14,676 nt of DNA. Origin: Candidatus Hydrogenedens sp. (GTDB taxonomy: Bacteria; Hydrogenedentota; Hydrogenedentia; Hydrogenedentales; Hydrogenedentaceae). Positions 7,167 through 14,676 of the stretch are shown here, piece after piece (position 1 is the first letter of the stretch; each line of letters begins with the position of its first letter). The position numbers and the translations under genes were made by a program. The stretch lies in the NCBI GenBank assembly GCA_035378955.1, contig DAOSUS010000015.1, forward strand, positions 1 to 14,676, in the 5' to 3' direction. The notes below the pieces were generated by a model. It saw only the letters and a list, made by a program, of their open reading frames with translations. It did no database searches and was not told the DNA's origin.

Positions 7167-8108
7167 TCACTTGTTTTGTTTCTTTTCATTATTATTTTCA
7201 GGAATTGTAGGCAAATAATTATAGACCCATTCTAAAAATTCGGGTGTTTCTTTGATAATTTCAAGGTCAGGGTCATTTTTGGCATCATAACGAAAATCGG
7301 GATTTTTATCAAGAGCTTCTTTTAAGTATTTCAATGCGGATTGTTTGTCTCCCTGCAATGCTTCAAGACATGCAAGGTTATAATAGAGTTTCCCATGTTC
7401 GGGAACAATGGAAATAGCTTTTTTGTAATACTCTTCCGCTTTTTCATATTCCCCTATCTCTACTAAAAAGTTTGCATAATTGTTATAGGCATTCAAATCT
7501 TCGGGGTCTAATTTTAATGCTACCTCAAAGTTTTCTTCGGCTAACTGTCTGTATTGGGTATCTTGCGTATTTATATATTGGTAACGATAAATAGTAGCTA
7601 AGAAAGAATGGTAACGGGCTTTTTGAGGATTACATTCTACAGCCTTTTTTAAGTATTCTATTGACTTTTCAATAGAAATGATATTGTATTTAAATCCAAT
7701 ATAACCTAAATAAGAATAGGCTTCGCACCAATCGGGATTTTTAGAAATAATTTCATAAAGCTGGTCAAAAGATTTAGCAAATTCCTGTTCCCGAATAAGT
7801 TGAACAGATGAAACAAATAATGCTTCTATGGAGGTATCCTTTTGTTTATCAATAGCAACACAGGCTTCACGAACAGTTTGTTTAGTTTGTTCATAATATA
7901 CAAGCGGGTCGTCATCTAGAAAAAATAAGGCTTTTTTTAATAAATCAGAATAGTCTTCCTGTCTTAGTGTATAAATAGGGCGATAAGCATGGAAAAATTT
8001 TTGGAACTGTTTTTTTATTATGGAAAAAGGATTAAAATGTAATATAACGGAAAGCGAGAAAAGACACAACACGAAAAAGACTATTATATTTCGTACCCCA
8101 TTTTTCAT
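7167..8108 (-). CDS. Membrane-anchored TPR-repeat protein
   Basis: The N-terminus has a single hydrophobic segment at about residues 8-25 after a short basic start, serving as an uncleaved anchor or signal; the rest would be periplasmic. Tetratricopeptide repeats follow at about 95-127, 129-162, 163-203 (with a small insertion), 206-237 and 240-271. The clearest is the 206-237 repeat, LNAYNNYANFLVEIGEYEKA followed by EEYYKKAISIVP, and the next has LYYNLACLEALQGDKQSALKYLKEAL. The closing DAKNDPDLEIIKETPEF is typical of the capping segment in many bacterial TPR proteins. TPRs bind other proteins; the partner is unknown. GGAG (plus-strand CTCC at 8115-8118) lies six bases before the ATG, and a likely promoter lies further upstream. 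It is convergent with the sigma/anti-sigma gene. The stop is TGA. No enzymatic function is visible. Confidence 0.8.
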   Translation of the reverse strand: MKNGVRNIIVFFVLCLFSLSVILHFNPFSIIKKQFQKFFHAYRPIYTLRQEDYSDLLKKALFFLDDDPLVYYEQTKQTVREACVAIDKQKDTSIEALFVSSVQLIREQEFAKSFDQLYEIISKNPDWCEAYSYLGYIGFKYNIISIEKSIEYLKKAVECNPQKARYHSFLATIYRYQYINTQDTQYRQLAEENFEVALKLDPEDLNAYNNYANFLVEIGEYEKAEEYYKKAISIVPEHGKLYYNLACLEALQGDKQSALKYLKEALDKNPDFRYDAKNDPDLEIIKETPEFLEWVYNYLPTIPENNNEKKQNK

Positions 8109-8165
8109 ACCTGTCTCCTTTTATTAATTTCTTTTTATTATTCTACTACTAACACATCAGAGAAT

Positions 8166-8194
8166 ATATTACCATAATAGTAATTAATTTTCAA
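8166..8194 (-). promoter_or_regulatory. Predicted promoter of the TPR protein gene
   Basis: Read on the minus strand, TTGAAA (8194-8189, 5 of 6) is followed after 17 bases by TAATAT (8171-8166, 4 of 6). This is about 60 bp upstream of the TPR gene ATG, in the 95-bp gap after the Mpo1-like frame. Sequence-based prediction only; the region is very AT-rich, which raises the chance of a false match. Confidence 0.35.
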
Positions 8195-8203
8195 ATAAAA
8201 AAA

Positions 8204-8671
8204 TTAATATTTTTCTATATATCCTAATTTTTTAAGGATTTCAATTACAAAGAAGAGGGGTCCAATTAATAGTTGGATTAAATTATCTGTAAAGGCAGGC
8301 CTTCTTTTCTCAAAAACTGTATGTCCGATAAATTGGAGTATCCAACCTCCGATAAAGAGAAGCAAAAAAAGGCTGATATTAAGTTTCCAGGATAACAGAC
8401 TAACCCAAAATGCAAGTATTAACAGAGGAGCAATAACAACAGCCATAATAATAGCAATTGTCTTGTCAAGCAGTAAATAGTAGATAAAAACGGCTATTGT
8501 AAAAAGTAAGGAAGCGTTAAGCCACCATGGCAAAGAAGGATGGCGAAACTATGAGAAGAAAAGAAGTATGGAAAATATAATTACAGGAATCCCAAAGTAA
8601 TGAGTTAATCTGTTATACGGGTTTTTATGGTAACTGGCATATATATCTACCTGTTCTTTTAAGGTTTTCAT
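8204..8671 (-). pseudogene. Mpo1-like (DUF962/YGL010w family) membrane protein interrupted by an in-frame amber codon
   Basis: Reading the minus strand from the ATG at 8671-8669 gives 40 codons, MKTLKEQVDIYASYHKNPYN then RLTHYFGIPVIIFSILLFFS, then TAG at 8551-8549, then in the same frame FRHPSLPWWLNASLLF on to a TAA at 8206-8204. The whole is 155 codons plus stop, the normal size for an Mpo1-like protein. Both halves carry family motifs: the histidine motif SYHKNPYNRLTH..GIP (13-29) before the stop, and WILQFIGHTVFEKRRPAF (110-127) after it. Yeast Mpo1 is an iron-dependent dioxygenase acting in fatty acid alpha-oxidation through conserved histidines. The amber replaces a residue between FFS and FRH; a TGG (Trp) to TAG change would explain it. 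The downstream part alone could be read from a TTG at 8533 (109 aa), but no ribosome site precedes that codon and the essential N-terminal histidines would be missing. Decayed gene, read-through or sequencing error are all possible. Confidence 0.78.
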
Positions 8672-8678
8672 TATTCTT

Positions 8679-8682
8679 TCCT
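8679..8682 (-). promoter_or_regulatory. Ribosome binding site of the Mpo1-like gene
   Basis: Read on the minus strand, AGGA within AAAAGGAAAG lies seven bases before the ATG at 8671. This good site shows that translation was built to begin upstream of the amber codon, not at the TTG at 8533. Confidence 0.55.
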
Positions 8683-8733
8683 TTTTTATATTAAATATTA
8701 AAACAACTAATTCACGGATTTTTATTTCTTTTT

Positions 8734-10038
8734 TTAAGGTAGGTTTAGGACAGCATCGGCTTTTTTCTTAAGGTTGTGACAGACAATATCTGGGGTATTC
8801 ATTAGAGTCAGCACTTCCAATTCTGCACTTTCCACCATATCACGAACTTGCTGCCAACCTGAGAGATTTGGTTCTGGTCTCGCAAATTTAAGACAATCAA
8901 AGGGCACTTTGGTATAAGGTTTTTCCTGCCAGAATTTTTGTAGTTTGGGGTCTTCTGCAGAGGATTTGCGAATAGGGACATATCCTGTTTCAATAGCCCA
9001 GTTCACTGTATTTTCTTTAGATGTCATAAAACGAACAAATAACCAAGCCCTTTTCTGTTGTTCGGGCATTGTTTTGAATATTGTAATGTTAGGGCCAAAA
9101 AGAACTGTAACAGGGGAAAAATTTGTAGCATGAGGTAAAGGTGCTATTCCCCAATGAAAAGGTCTTTCTTTTTCTATTAATTCTAAAGCAATACGGAGAG
9201 AACTGGAACGAATCATATACGCAATTTCTCCACGAGCAAAGGCTATCTGGTCATCAAAAGTGCCAGGAATAATTACATAAGCAAGGTCTTCTTTAATTAA
9301 TTGCTGTAAAAAAGAAAAAACACGAATGACTTCTGGAGAATCAAATAAAGTCTGGCGACCTTTTATAATTTCTCCACCGAAACTGTAAATCATAGCACTG
9401 ACCGTGGAACAATCTATCGAAATTGCATATCCCCTCTTCCCTGTTTTCTTTTTTATTATCTGTAAGTGATTGTAAAATTCATCCCATGTTTCGGGTGCTT
9501 GCGGAATTCCTGATTCGTTCAAGACATCTTTGTTGTAATACAAAACAAGAACACTTTTGGCTAAGGGGAAGGAATATAATTTGTTATCAAAATCTGAATA
9601 ACGATTTGCAGAAATAACAGCAGGGAAAAAATCATCTAATTCTTCTTTTGACAAACCTATATCAGGGTCATACAAATATTCATCAATAGGAACTACCGCC
9701 CCTGTAGGGATATATTCACTGGTCATACTTTCGTATGAAACTGCAAGGGCAGGTAACTTACGGGCTTGAATGCTTGCAGATACTTTGCGAAATATTTCGG
9801 CATAGCCACCTGCTTTTTCCACTTTAACTGGGAGGCCAGGGCATTGTTCGTTGAATTCATTGGCTTTGGTTTTAATAAATACAGCACTCTCTGCTGTTTG
9901 CCTATCCCAGAATACAACCTGAGATGAATTTAGTGGTATAAACTCTTTAGGAGATGAAAAAAAACAACCATTGCCTGAAAAGAATATCCACAAAAGGGAA
10001 TAACAGATAATCATCTCCATTCTTTTAGGGTAAGACAT
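8734..10038 (-). CDS. Sugar ABC transporter substrate-binding protein (family 1, CUT1/UgpB-like)
   Basis: An extracytoplasmic solute-binding protein that would deliver a sugar to the two permeases encoded just upstream. A hydrophobic signal at residues 9-20 leads to Cys25 in SGNGC, a poor lipobox but a plausible lipoprotein anchor. Family-1 features are VVFWDRQTAE (41-50), LPALAVSYESM (95-105), GAVVPIDEYL (113-122), the LYSFPLAKSVLVLYYNKDVL stretch (154-173), PETWDEFYNHLQII (182-195), FARGEIAYMI (267-276), WGIAPLPH (296-303) and TGYVPIRKS (351-359). At 434 residues it is normal for the family. The ligand cannot be read from sequence; UgpB-like and maltose-type relatives bind glycerol-3-phosphate or oligosaccharides. 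It is the last gene of the operon, two bases after the MalG-like stop, and its AGGA site (10047-10044) overlaps the end of that gene, so translation is coupled. An internal ATG at 10020 would shorten the n-region but lacks a better site. Confidence 0.88.
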   Translation of the reverse strand: MSYPKRMEMIICYSLLWIFFSGNGCFFSSPKEFIPLNSSQVVFWDRQTAESAVFIKTKANEFNEQCPGLPVKVEKAGGYAEIFRKVSASIQARKLPALAVSYESMTSEYIPTGAVVPIDEYLYDPDIGLSKEELDDFFPAVISANRYSDFDNKLYSFPLAKSVLVLYYNKDVLNESGIPQAPETWDEFYNHLQIIKKKTGKRGYAISIDCSTVSAMIYSFGGEIIKGRQTLFDSPEVIRVFSFLQQLIKEDLAYVIIPGTFDDQIAFARGEIAYMIRSSSLRIALELIEKERPFHWGIAPLPHATNFSPVTVLFGPNITIFKTMPEQQKRAWLFVRFMTSKENTVNWAIETGYVPIRKSSAEDPKLQKFWQEKPYTKVPFDCLKFARPEPNLSGWQQVRDMVESAELEVLTLMNTPDIVCHNLKKKADAVLNLP

Positions 10039-10040
10039 TA

Positions 10041-10922
10041 TTATCCTTTCAATCCAACGCGTATAGATTCTTGAAAGAAGTATCTCTGAGCGATTAAATA
10101 AATAAGGATTGTTGGTAACGCAACAATGGTAGATGCTGTCATGAGAAGATTTACACGAATTCCCGCATCACCCGAAAATACTGTTAAACCGACCTGCACC
10201 ACCCGTTTTGCTTCATCCGCAGTAATTATTAAGGGCCAGAGTAACGAGTTATAACTGTTCAGAAATGTAAATAAAGCCACTGTAATCAGTGCCGGTTTTA
10301 CAAAAGGAACGGATAAATATAATAGGAAGGAAAAATGTCCACAACCATCAATTTGAGCAGATTCGTAGTAATCTTCTGGAAGGGTCATAAATGCCTGTCG
10401 AAGTAAAAGTATTGAGAATGCATTAGCACACCACGGAGCAATCAGTCCCGGATAAGTATTATACCAACCCAATTTACTAATCAGAATGAAATTAGGGATT
10501 AATACAGATTCAAAAGGCACCATCATTGTAGCCATGATAATAGCAAATAGTATTGATTTTCCTGGAAATTTTAATCGTGCGAAAACATATCCCGCTAATA
10601 TCGAATTTAAACAGACTGCGATTGTAATAATACCTGCGACCAGAAAAGAGTTAAAAAAGTATTTACCGAAAGGAGCCAATTGAAAAACGCGAAGCCAGTT
10701 TTCCCATTGCCAATGCGATGGAAAAATCCCTAATGAAGTTGTTGTTGCTTCTTCTAATGTCTTAAATGAAGTGGTAAACATCCATAAGAAAGGAAAACTC
10801 ACAATTAACCCAAATATGAATAAAAAAATATATATCACTAATTTTATGAAATACCGATACAATAACGGAATAGAGAATAAATAATACGGTTTTTTATTTT
10901 GTATGTTATTGATAGAAAACAT
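10041..10922 (-). CDS. Sugar ABC transporter permease, MalG-like (CUT1)
   Basis: Inner-membrane permease subunit of a carbohydrate ABC importer, with six predicted membrane helices. The EAA loop that contacts the ATPase is YYESAQIDGCGHFSFLLYLSVPFVKPAL (about 185-212). Other MalG-type features are the first helix ending in FPFLWMFTTSFKT (43-55), YVFARLKFPGK (112-122), and ALFTFLNSYNSLLWPL (216-231). Length, 293 residues, is typical. The frame can also be read from a TTG at 10949, but neither start has a clear ribosome site; I prefer the ATG at 10922, which overlaps the end of the MalF-like gene by 17 bp and suggests translational coupling. It partners the MalF-like permease and the binding protein on either side. 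No ATP-binding gene is adjacent. Confidence 0.88.
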   Translation of the reverse strand: MFSINNIQNKKPYYLFSIPLLYRYFIKLVIYIFLFIFGLIVSFPFLWMFTTSFKTLEEATTTSLGIFPSHWQWENWLRVFQLAPFGKYFFNSFLVAGIITIAVCLNSILAGYVFARLKFPGKSILFAIIMATMMVPFESVLIPNFILISKLGWYNTYPGLIAPWCANAFSILLLRQAFMTLPEDYYESAQIDGCGHFSFLLYLSVPFVKPALITVALFTFLNSYNSLLWPLIITADEAKRVVQVGLTVFSGDAGIRVNLLMTASTIVALPTILIYLIAQRYFFQESIRVGLKG

Positions 10923-11856
10923 ATCGTCTTGCCCACTGCCATTGAACAAAAGTTAAGGTCATAATCAAAATACTTAAAAAGATAGCCACCGCAGAGCCAT
11001 ACCCCCAATAACCGTATTCATAGAATTGAGAATAAATATGGAGCATTAGATTTTCGGTTGTTCCCATCGTTCTTCCACCAGCAGGACTTAGTGCATAAAA
11101 ACTACTAAAAGTCTGCAAGGAGCGAATTAATTGGACTGTAATGAGGAAAAGCCATGTAGGTGTTAATAAAGGCAATTCGATATGAAAAAGTATAGGTAAG
11201 GGACGGGCTCCATCTATCTGGGCAGATTCATAATATTCCTTGGGTATTGTACTCATACCTGCAAGAAAAACAACTACTGCGAAACCAAAAGTATGCCAGA
11301 TGTCAAATAAGGAAATGCAAAATAAAGCTAGACTGGGTCCATATTGTGGAGGTATTATTCCCCATGAAAGTATATGTAGCAATCCACGAGGTTCTAAAAG
11401 CCATCTTTGTATCGGAAATCCAAAAGAATCCAGAACAAAATTAAAAAGTCCTGCTTGAGGGTTATAAAAAATCCGCCAAACCATAGCAACGGCAACCGTC
11501 GATGTTACATAAGGGACAAAGAAAAGGGTTCTCAAAAAACCTTTTCCGCGTGTGATTTTTGAGAGGAAATAGGCAATAACAAAACCCAATATTAAAGTGG
11601 TAGGAACTGTCATCATGGCATAATAAATTGTTACTTTTAAACTTTGCCAGAACAGTGGGTTTTGAAAAGCAATAATATAATTCTTTAGTCCCACAAAGTT
11701 TCCCATATTTCTTTTTCCACCCCATAGACTTAACTGGAAAGCATAAAATAATGGAAAGATAAAAAAGGGGATAAGTATTACAAAAGAAGGTAACAGCATA
11801 ATAAGAGCGGGAATTAAATGAGAGGGTCTTTTATTTTTTTTATCCGAAAATAGCAC
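10906..11856 (-). CDS. Sugar ABC transporter permease, MalF-like (CUT1)
   Basis: First gene of the sugar importer operon and partner of the MalG-like permease. It has about six membrane helices, beginning at residues 14-40. The ATPase-contacting EAA loop is EYYESAQIDGARPLPILFHIELPLLTPT (about 207-234). Supporting features are FVGLKNYIIAFQNPLFWQSL (54-73), the helix FLRTLFFVPYVTSTVAVAMVW (107-127), and SPAGGRTMGTTENLMLHIYSQFYEYGYWGYGSA (257-289), all as in CUT1 MalF-type proteins that lack the large periplasmic insertion of E. coli MalF. The start is GTG; a stop lies five codons upstream in frame, and AGGA (plus 11865-11868) is eight bases before the GTG, which supports it. A likely promoter is immediately upstream. 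Substrate unknown. Confidence 0.88.
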   Translation of the reverse strand: MLFSDKKNKRPSHLIPALIMLLPSFVILIPFFIFPLFYAFQLSLWGGKRNMGNFVGLKNYIIAFQNPLFWQSLKVTIYYAMMTVPTTLILGFVIAYFLSKITRGKGFLRTLFFVPYVTSTVAVAMVWRIFYNPQAGLFNFVLDSFGFPIQRWLLEPRGLLHILSWGIIPPQYGPSLALFCISLFDIWHTFGFAVVVFLAGMSTIPKEYYESAQIDGARPLPILFHIELPLLTPTWLFLITVQLIRSLQTFSSFYALSPAGGRTMGTTENLMLHIYSQFYEYGYWGYGSAVAIFLSILIMTLTFVQWQWARRYVFYQ

Positions 11857-11897
11857 TTCGTTGTTCCTTTATTCCTCTATTATTATGCTATTTTCCT

Positions 11898-11926
11898 ATA
11901 ATATAACTTGAAAATGAAAATTGCAA
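11898..11926 (-). promoter_or_regulatory. Predicted sigma70-type promoter of the sugar ABC operon
   Basis: On the minus strand TTGCAA (11926-11921) is followed after exactly 17 bases by TATTAT (11903-11898, 5 of 6). It lies in the 80-bp gap between the Kdo transferase stop and the GTG start of the MalF-like gene. The -35 sits in an 8-base palindrome, ATTGCAAT (11920-11927), which might bear on regulation, though such short palindromes are common. Confidence 0.5.
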
Positions 11927-11936
11927 TGAAATTATT

Positions 11937-13199
11937 TTATTTCATGATACTCTTTGCTAAATAATGAATAGTCTTCGAAACAGCCCCCCGATTTTGTAAA
12001 ACAATTTTTCGTGCGCGTGTTCCATAGTTTATGGGTTCATAAGAAGAGGATAATAATCTTTCCAATAGGGACGGAAGTTCATTGTAATCATTTAATTGAA
12101 TGGCTCCATTATCTTTTAGGAGCGTATCCGCAGGTTCTTGGAAATTTCTCATATAAGGACCAAAAATAGGAACAACTCCCAATCCTGCAGGTTCCAAGGG
12201 ATTATGTCCATCAACACCAGGAAACCAACTTCCACCAATTATTGCCACAGTTGCAATAGAATAAAATTGAATTAACTCACCTAAAGTATCTACAACAATT
12301 ATTCGTTCTCCCTGATTCTTCTTCCCGTTTAGATTTTCACTTCTCAATAGAATATTATTAGAACCCAACTGATTAAGAATAATATCTTTTTTATCGGGAT
12401 GACGTGGAGCAAGAATAAGCCATAGGTTTGAATATTTATCTTTAAGTTCATCCCAAATTTTTTTTGCAACTTTTTCATCTCCATCTCGAAGACTACCCAA
12501 AACGATGACCTTTCCATCGGATGGAATACCTAAAGAAATACGAAGACGACCCCTTATCCGAAAATCGACTTCTGTGGTAACGGCATCATACTTAATATTC
12601 CCAACAACATATACCTTGTCCGCATCAGAACCTAATTCGATAAATCGGTTTGCATATTCTTCAGTCTGGACTAAAATAAAAGAAAAACAACTTAAAAGTT
12701 TCTGGTAAATCTTTTTCCAGCGTTGATAGGTGCGAAGGAACCTATCGCTAATTCGCCCGTTGATGATTGCTATCGGGATATGGAATTTATGTGTTTTCAA
12801 TATTAAGTTAGGCCAGAGTTCGGTCTCTACCAGAACTAAGATACGGGGAAATATTTGTTTCAGAAAGTGTTCAACAGATTTGGGATGGTCAAAAGGACAC
12901 CATGTTATAGCAATAGGCATACCTTTATATTTTTTTTCTGCTTGCTGGTAACCGCTAATAGTATTCACTGTCAATAAAAGGGGTATTTCCGGAAATTGTT
13001 TTACCCACTGCTCAATAATAGGTGATATTTGGTTAACTTCTCCAACGCTACATGCATGTATCCATAAAGGATTTTTTATATCGGGAATAGGGGGTTGAAA
13101 TCGTGCTTTTAAGGGAAAATATTTTTTGCTAAATTGAAGATAAATTTTGGCTAAAGGGGTTAGAATTCTCCAAAAACAATTATATAGAAATAACCACAT
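11937..13199 (-). CDS. waaA: 3-deoxy-D-manno-octulosonic acid (Kdo) transferase
   Basis: A GT30 glycosyltransferase that moves Kdo from CMP-Kdo onto lipid IVA on the cytoplasmic face of the inner membrane, a step in lipid A-Kdo synthesis. Motifs in order: an N-terminal hydrophobic anchor (about 1-22); WIHACSVGEV (46-55) with Glu54, matching the catalytic-base glutamate of the family; VETELWPN (124-131); NGRISDRF (147-154); GNIKYD (200-205); APRHP (264-268); and GGSWFPGVDGHNPLEPAGLG (322-341), the CMP-Kdo binding signature. Length, 420 residues, is typical. The upstream ribosome site is poor: AGGA lies about 16 bases before the ATG, and an in-frame stop at 13223-13221 leaves no better ATG. It follows the secretin gene by 89 bp on the same strand. 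The gene is also called kdtA. Whether one or more Kdo residues are added cannot be read from sequence. Confidence 0.93.
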   Translation of the reverse strand: MWLFLYNCFWRILTPLAKIYLQFSKKYFPLKARFQPPIPDIKNPLWIHACSVGEVNQISPIIEQWVKQFPEIPLLLTVNTISGYQQAEKKYKGMPIAITWCPFDHPKSVEHFLKQIFPRILVLVETELWPNLILKTHKFHIPIAIINGRISDRFLRTYQRWKKIYQKLLSCFSFILVQTEEYANRFIELGSDADKVYVVGNIKYDAVTTEVDFRIRGRLRISLGIPSDGKVIVLGSLRDGDEKVAKKIWDELKDKYSNLWLILAPRHPDKKDIILNQLGSNNILLRSENLNGKKNQGERIIVVDTLGELIQFYSIATVAIIGGSWFPGVDGHNPLEPAGLGVVPIFGPYMRNFQEPADTLLKDNGAIQLNDYNELPSLLERLLSSSYEPINYGTRARKIVLQNRGAVSKTIHYLAKSIMK

Positions 13200-13288
13200 A
13201 TTGAATTGAATAATATCCTTTTAACCCCTTTTAAATTTTATAAATTCAACTCGTAATAAGGCCTAAAATATGTGTTGTAAAAATATAA

Positions 13289-14676
13289 TTACGATGATTC
13301 TTTTCCAACGCTGAAGAATCGAGCACCTGTTGTATCGATAATATCAGGAGTCACAAAAATCAACAAGCTGGACTGTTGAACTTCTTTAGATTTTCCACGG
13401 AAGAAAAATCCGATTAAAGGAATGTCGGCAAGATATGGCATTTTCTGATTACTATGGATGGTTTTATCCTGAACTAAGCCACCTAACACTAAAGTATCAC
13501 CATCATGGACAATAACATTGGTCCATGCTGCCTGCCATGAGGTTGTCGGTAGAATAATTTCTGTCTTTGTTTCTGTTGTCCCAACAACATTCTTCTGCTC
13601 AAATTTCTTTTCACCAATTCGTGCACGCACTTCTGGGTTTAACCACAGACGCACTTGGTCATTATCTCGAATTTGTGGTGTTACAGAAAGAGCAATACCA
13701 AAGTTGAACGGACTGAATTGCGGTTGTGTAATTACGGATTGTGTTTGAGAACCACCGAAACCTCCTTCGGATACATATACTTCATTATATACCTGTGTTA
13801 GGTAGTATTCGGTCTGGAAATCAGCTACTACCGCTGGTTTTCTGTTCATGGTTGTAACACGAGGGGCACTTAATAATTCTGATTCTCTTAAACTATTCAA
13901 GTAATCAAATACTACACCTAATTGGTCACCATCGGCGTTGTCAATTATTTTAGTTACTAAATTTAAAGTTGATGCGGCAGCCGCAGGAGCCGGTGGATTT
14001 ACTAAACCCGAAATTGTTCCTTGTGTTACAGAATTTCGAATAACATTACTTCCATCAGGACGAGTATAGAAAGGAACTTCTTCATCAACACCATCTCCGT
14101 TTATATCGTAACTGTAAGTTTGTTGAGATAGATAATCATTCTGTCGAGCCCTATTATTTAAGTCACTCAAATTTCCTGTCCAGTTGAAACCTATTTTCTT
14201 TAAGTCCTCGATACGCACTGTTAAGAATTTTGCTTCGATACTCACCTGTTTTGGAGTAACATCAATTTGCCCTAAAACCTGTTCAAATTTATCCAGGTTT
14301 GTGGGTGTATTTGTAACGATTAACATATTTGTTGCTTCGTTATAAGCAATCTTGGATAAAACCTCACCTGTATAAGGCTCTTTAACAGGAGGTATAGCAT
14401 CAGCAAGAATTTGCAATCCGGACAATTCTGTTTCTTCAAAGCCGGCACCGGCTCCTAATTGTGCTGTTCCCTGAGCACCACCATAACCCGTGGCTGGAGT
14501 TCCTGTGGCTAATGCTCCTCTGCCACCACCCAATCCACCTGCACCGGCACCTGTGCCAACTTGGGTAATGCCCACAGGACCTAACTCACCGACTATCTGG
14601 TCACTAATGGTAGAAAACATATCCGAAATATTGCTTAATGTTGTAACATCTCGTCCAAAACCACCCATACCGCCAT
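13289..14676 (-). CDS. Secretin (type II/IV secretion or pilus outer-membrane channel), 5'-partial
   Basis: The C-terminal part of an outer-membrane secretin of the GspD/PilQ family; the frame is open to the right edge, so the N-terminus is missing. Counting from the first Met (14668): a Gly/Ala-rich low-complexity stretch (about 34-77), a secretin N-domain (about 82-136, with VLSKIAYNEATNMLIVTNTP), QVSIEAKFLTVRIEDLKKIG (141-160) at the entry to the beta-barrel domain, ELLSAPRVTTMNRKPAVVAD (264-283), VRLWLNPEVRAR (339-350), VIVHDGDTLVLGGLVQDK (385-402), and the secretin signature PYLADIPLIGFFFRGKSKEV (411-430) followed by LLIFVTPDII (435-444). Fifteen such chains would form a gated channel. 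Between about 163 and 235 lies a variable insertion with a calcium-loop-like DINGDGVDEE (188-197). Whether it serves type II secretion, type IV pili or another system cannot be told without the missing part and neighbours. Confidence 0.88.
   Translation of the reverse strand, partial: GGMGGFGRDVTTLSNISDMFSTISDQIVGELGPVGITQVGTGAGAGGLGGGRGALATGTPATGYGGAQGTAQLGAGAGFEETELSGLQILADAIPPVKEPYTGEVLSKIAYNEATNMLIVTNTPTNLDKFEQVLGQIDVTPKQVSIEAKFLTVRIEDLKKIGFNWTGNLSDLNNRARQNDYLSQQTYSYDINGDGVDEEVPFYTRPDGSNVIRNSVTQGTISGLVNPPAPAAAASTLNLVTKIIDNADGDQLGVVFDYLNSLRESELLSAPRVTTMNRKPAVVADFQTEYYLTQVYNEVYVSEGGFGGSQTQSVITQPQFSPFNFGIALSVTPQIRDNDQVRLWLNPEVRARIGEKKFEQKNVVGTTETKTEIILPTTSWQAAWTNVIVHDGDTLVLGGLVQDKTIHSNQKMPYLADIPLIGFFFRGKSKEVQQSSLLIFVTPDIIDTTGARFFSVGKESS

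Noticed and set aside
8204..8533. A stand-alone 109-residue membrane protein started at TTG 8533.
   Set aside because: No ribosome site, and the same frame upstream of the amber encodes the missing half of the Mpo1-like family, so the fragment is not the original gene.
10923..10949. TTG start for the MalG-like permease, nine codons upstream of the ATG.
   Set aside because: No ribosome site precedes it, it lengthens the overlap with the MalF-like gene to 44 bp, and the added residues are polar and not family-like.
13200..13288. Promoter or terminator between the secretin and Kdo transferase genes.
   Set aside because: The 89 bp are very AT-rich with several partial hexamers, but no pair has both good match and spacing, and there is no G-C-rich stem.

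Overview
This AT-rich window reads as chromosome of a Gram-negative, saccharide-scavenging bacterium. A Kdo transferase (lipid A/LPS synthesis) and an outer-membrane secretin imply two membranes. A DUF1080 family 3-keto-glycoside hydrolase, a GH106-like glycosidase, a sodium:solute symporter and a sugar ABC importer are typical of heterotrophs of the PVC/FCB/Hydrogenedentota type. A Hydrogenedentota-like host is my best guess, but it is an inference from gene content and low GC and cannot be confirmed here.

Layout. (1) 1-2302, plus strand: a DUF1080 protein whose frame is open to the left edge, then 13 bp later an exported alpha/beta hydrolase. (2) 2303-2569, plus: a good sigma70-type promoter and a 58-residue protein whose start is fixed by a strong ribosome binding site. 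(3) 6161-2591, minus: a two-gene catabolic operon, a cytoplasmic GH106-like glycosidase followed 10 bp later by an SSS symporter. (4) 6263-7123, plus, divergent from it: a protein that looks like a degenerate ECF sigma factor fused to a zf-HC2 anti-sigma zinc finger, the most unusual intact gene here. (5) 8671-7167, minus: an Mpo1-like (DUF962) membrane protein gene broken by an in-frame amber codon, then a membrane-anchored TPR protein with its own likely promoter. (6) 11926-8734, minus: a CUT1 sugar ABC operon (promoter, MalF-like permease, MalG-like permease, binding protein) with no ATPase gene. (7) 14676-11937, minus: a secretin running off the right edge, then the Kdo transferase.

How the genes fit together. 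The symporter and ABC importer would bring in sugars or small glycosides. The GH106-like enzyme has no signal peptide and would act on imported material, while the alpha/beta hydrolase is exported. The sigma/anti-sigma fusion faces the glycosidase-symporter operon across 101 bp and could regulate it, but that is guesswork.

All intergenic stretches are under about 105 bp, so there is no unexplained region over 300 bases. I saw no tRNA, rRNA, CRISPR array, insertion sequence, attachment site or clear intrinsic terminator. The items most worth a second look are the sigma-zf-HC2 fusion and the amber-interrupted Mpo1-like gene, whose N-terminal 40 codons are hidden from ordinary gene calling.
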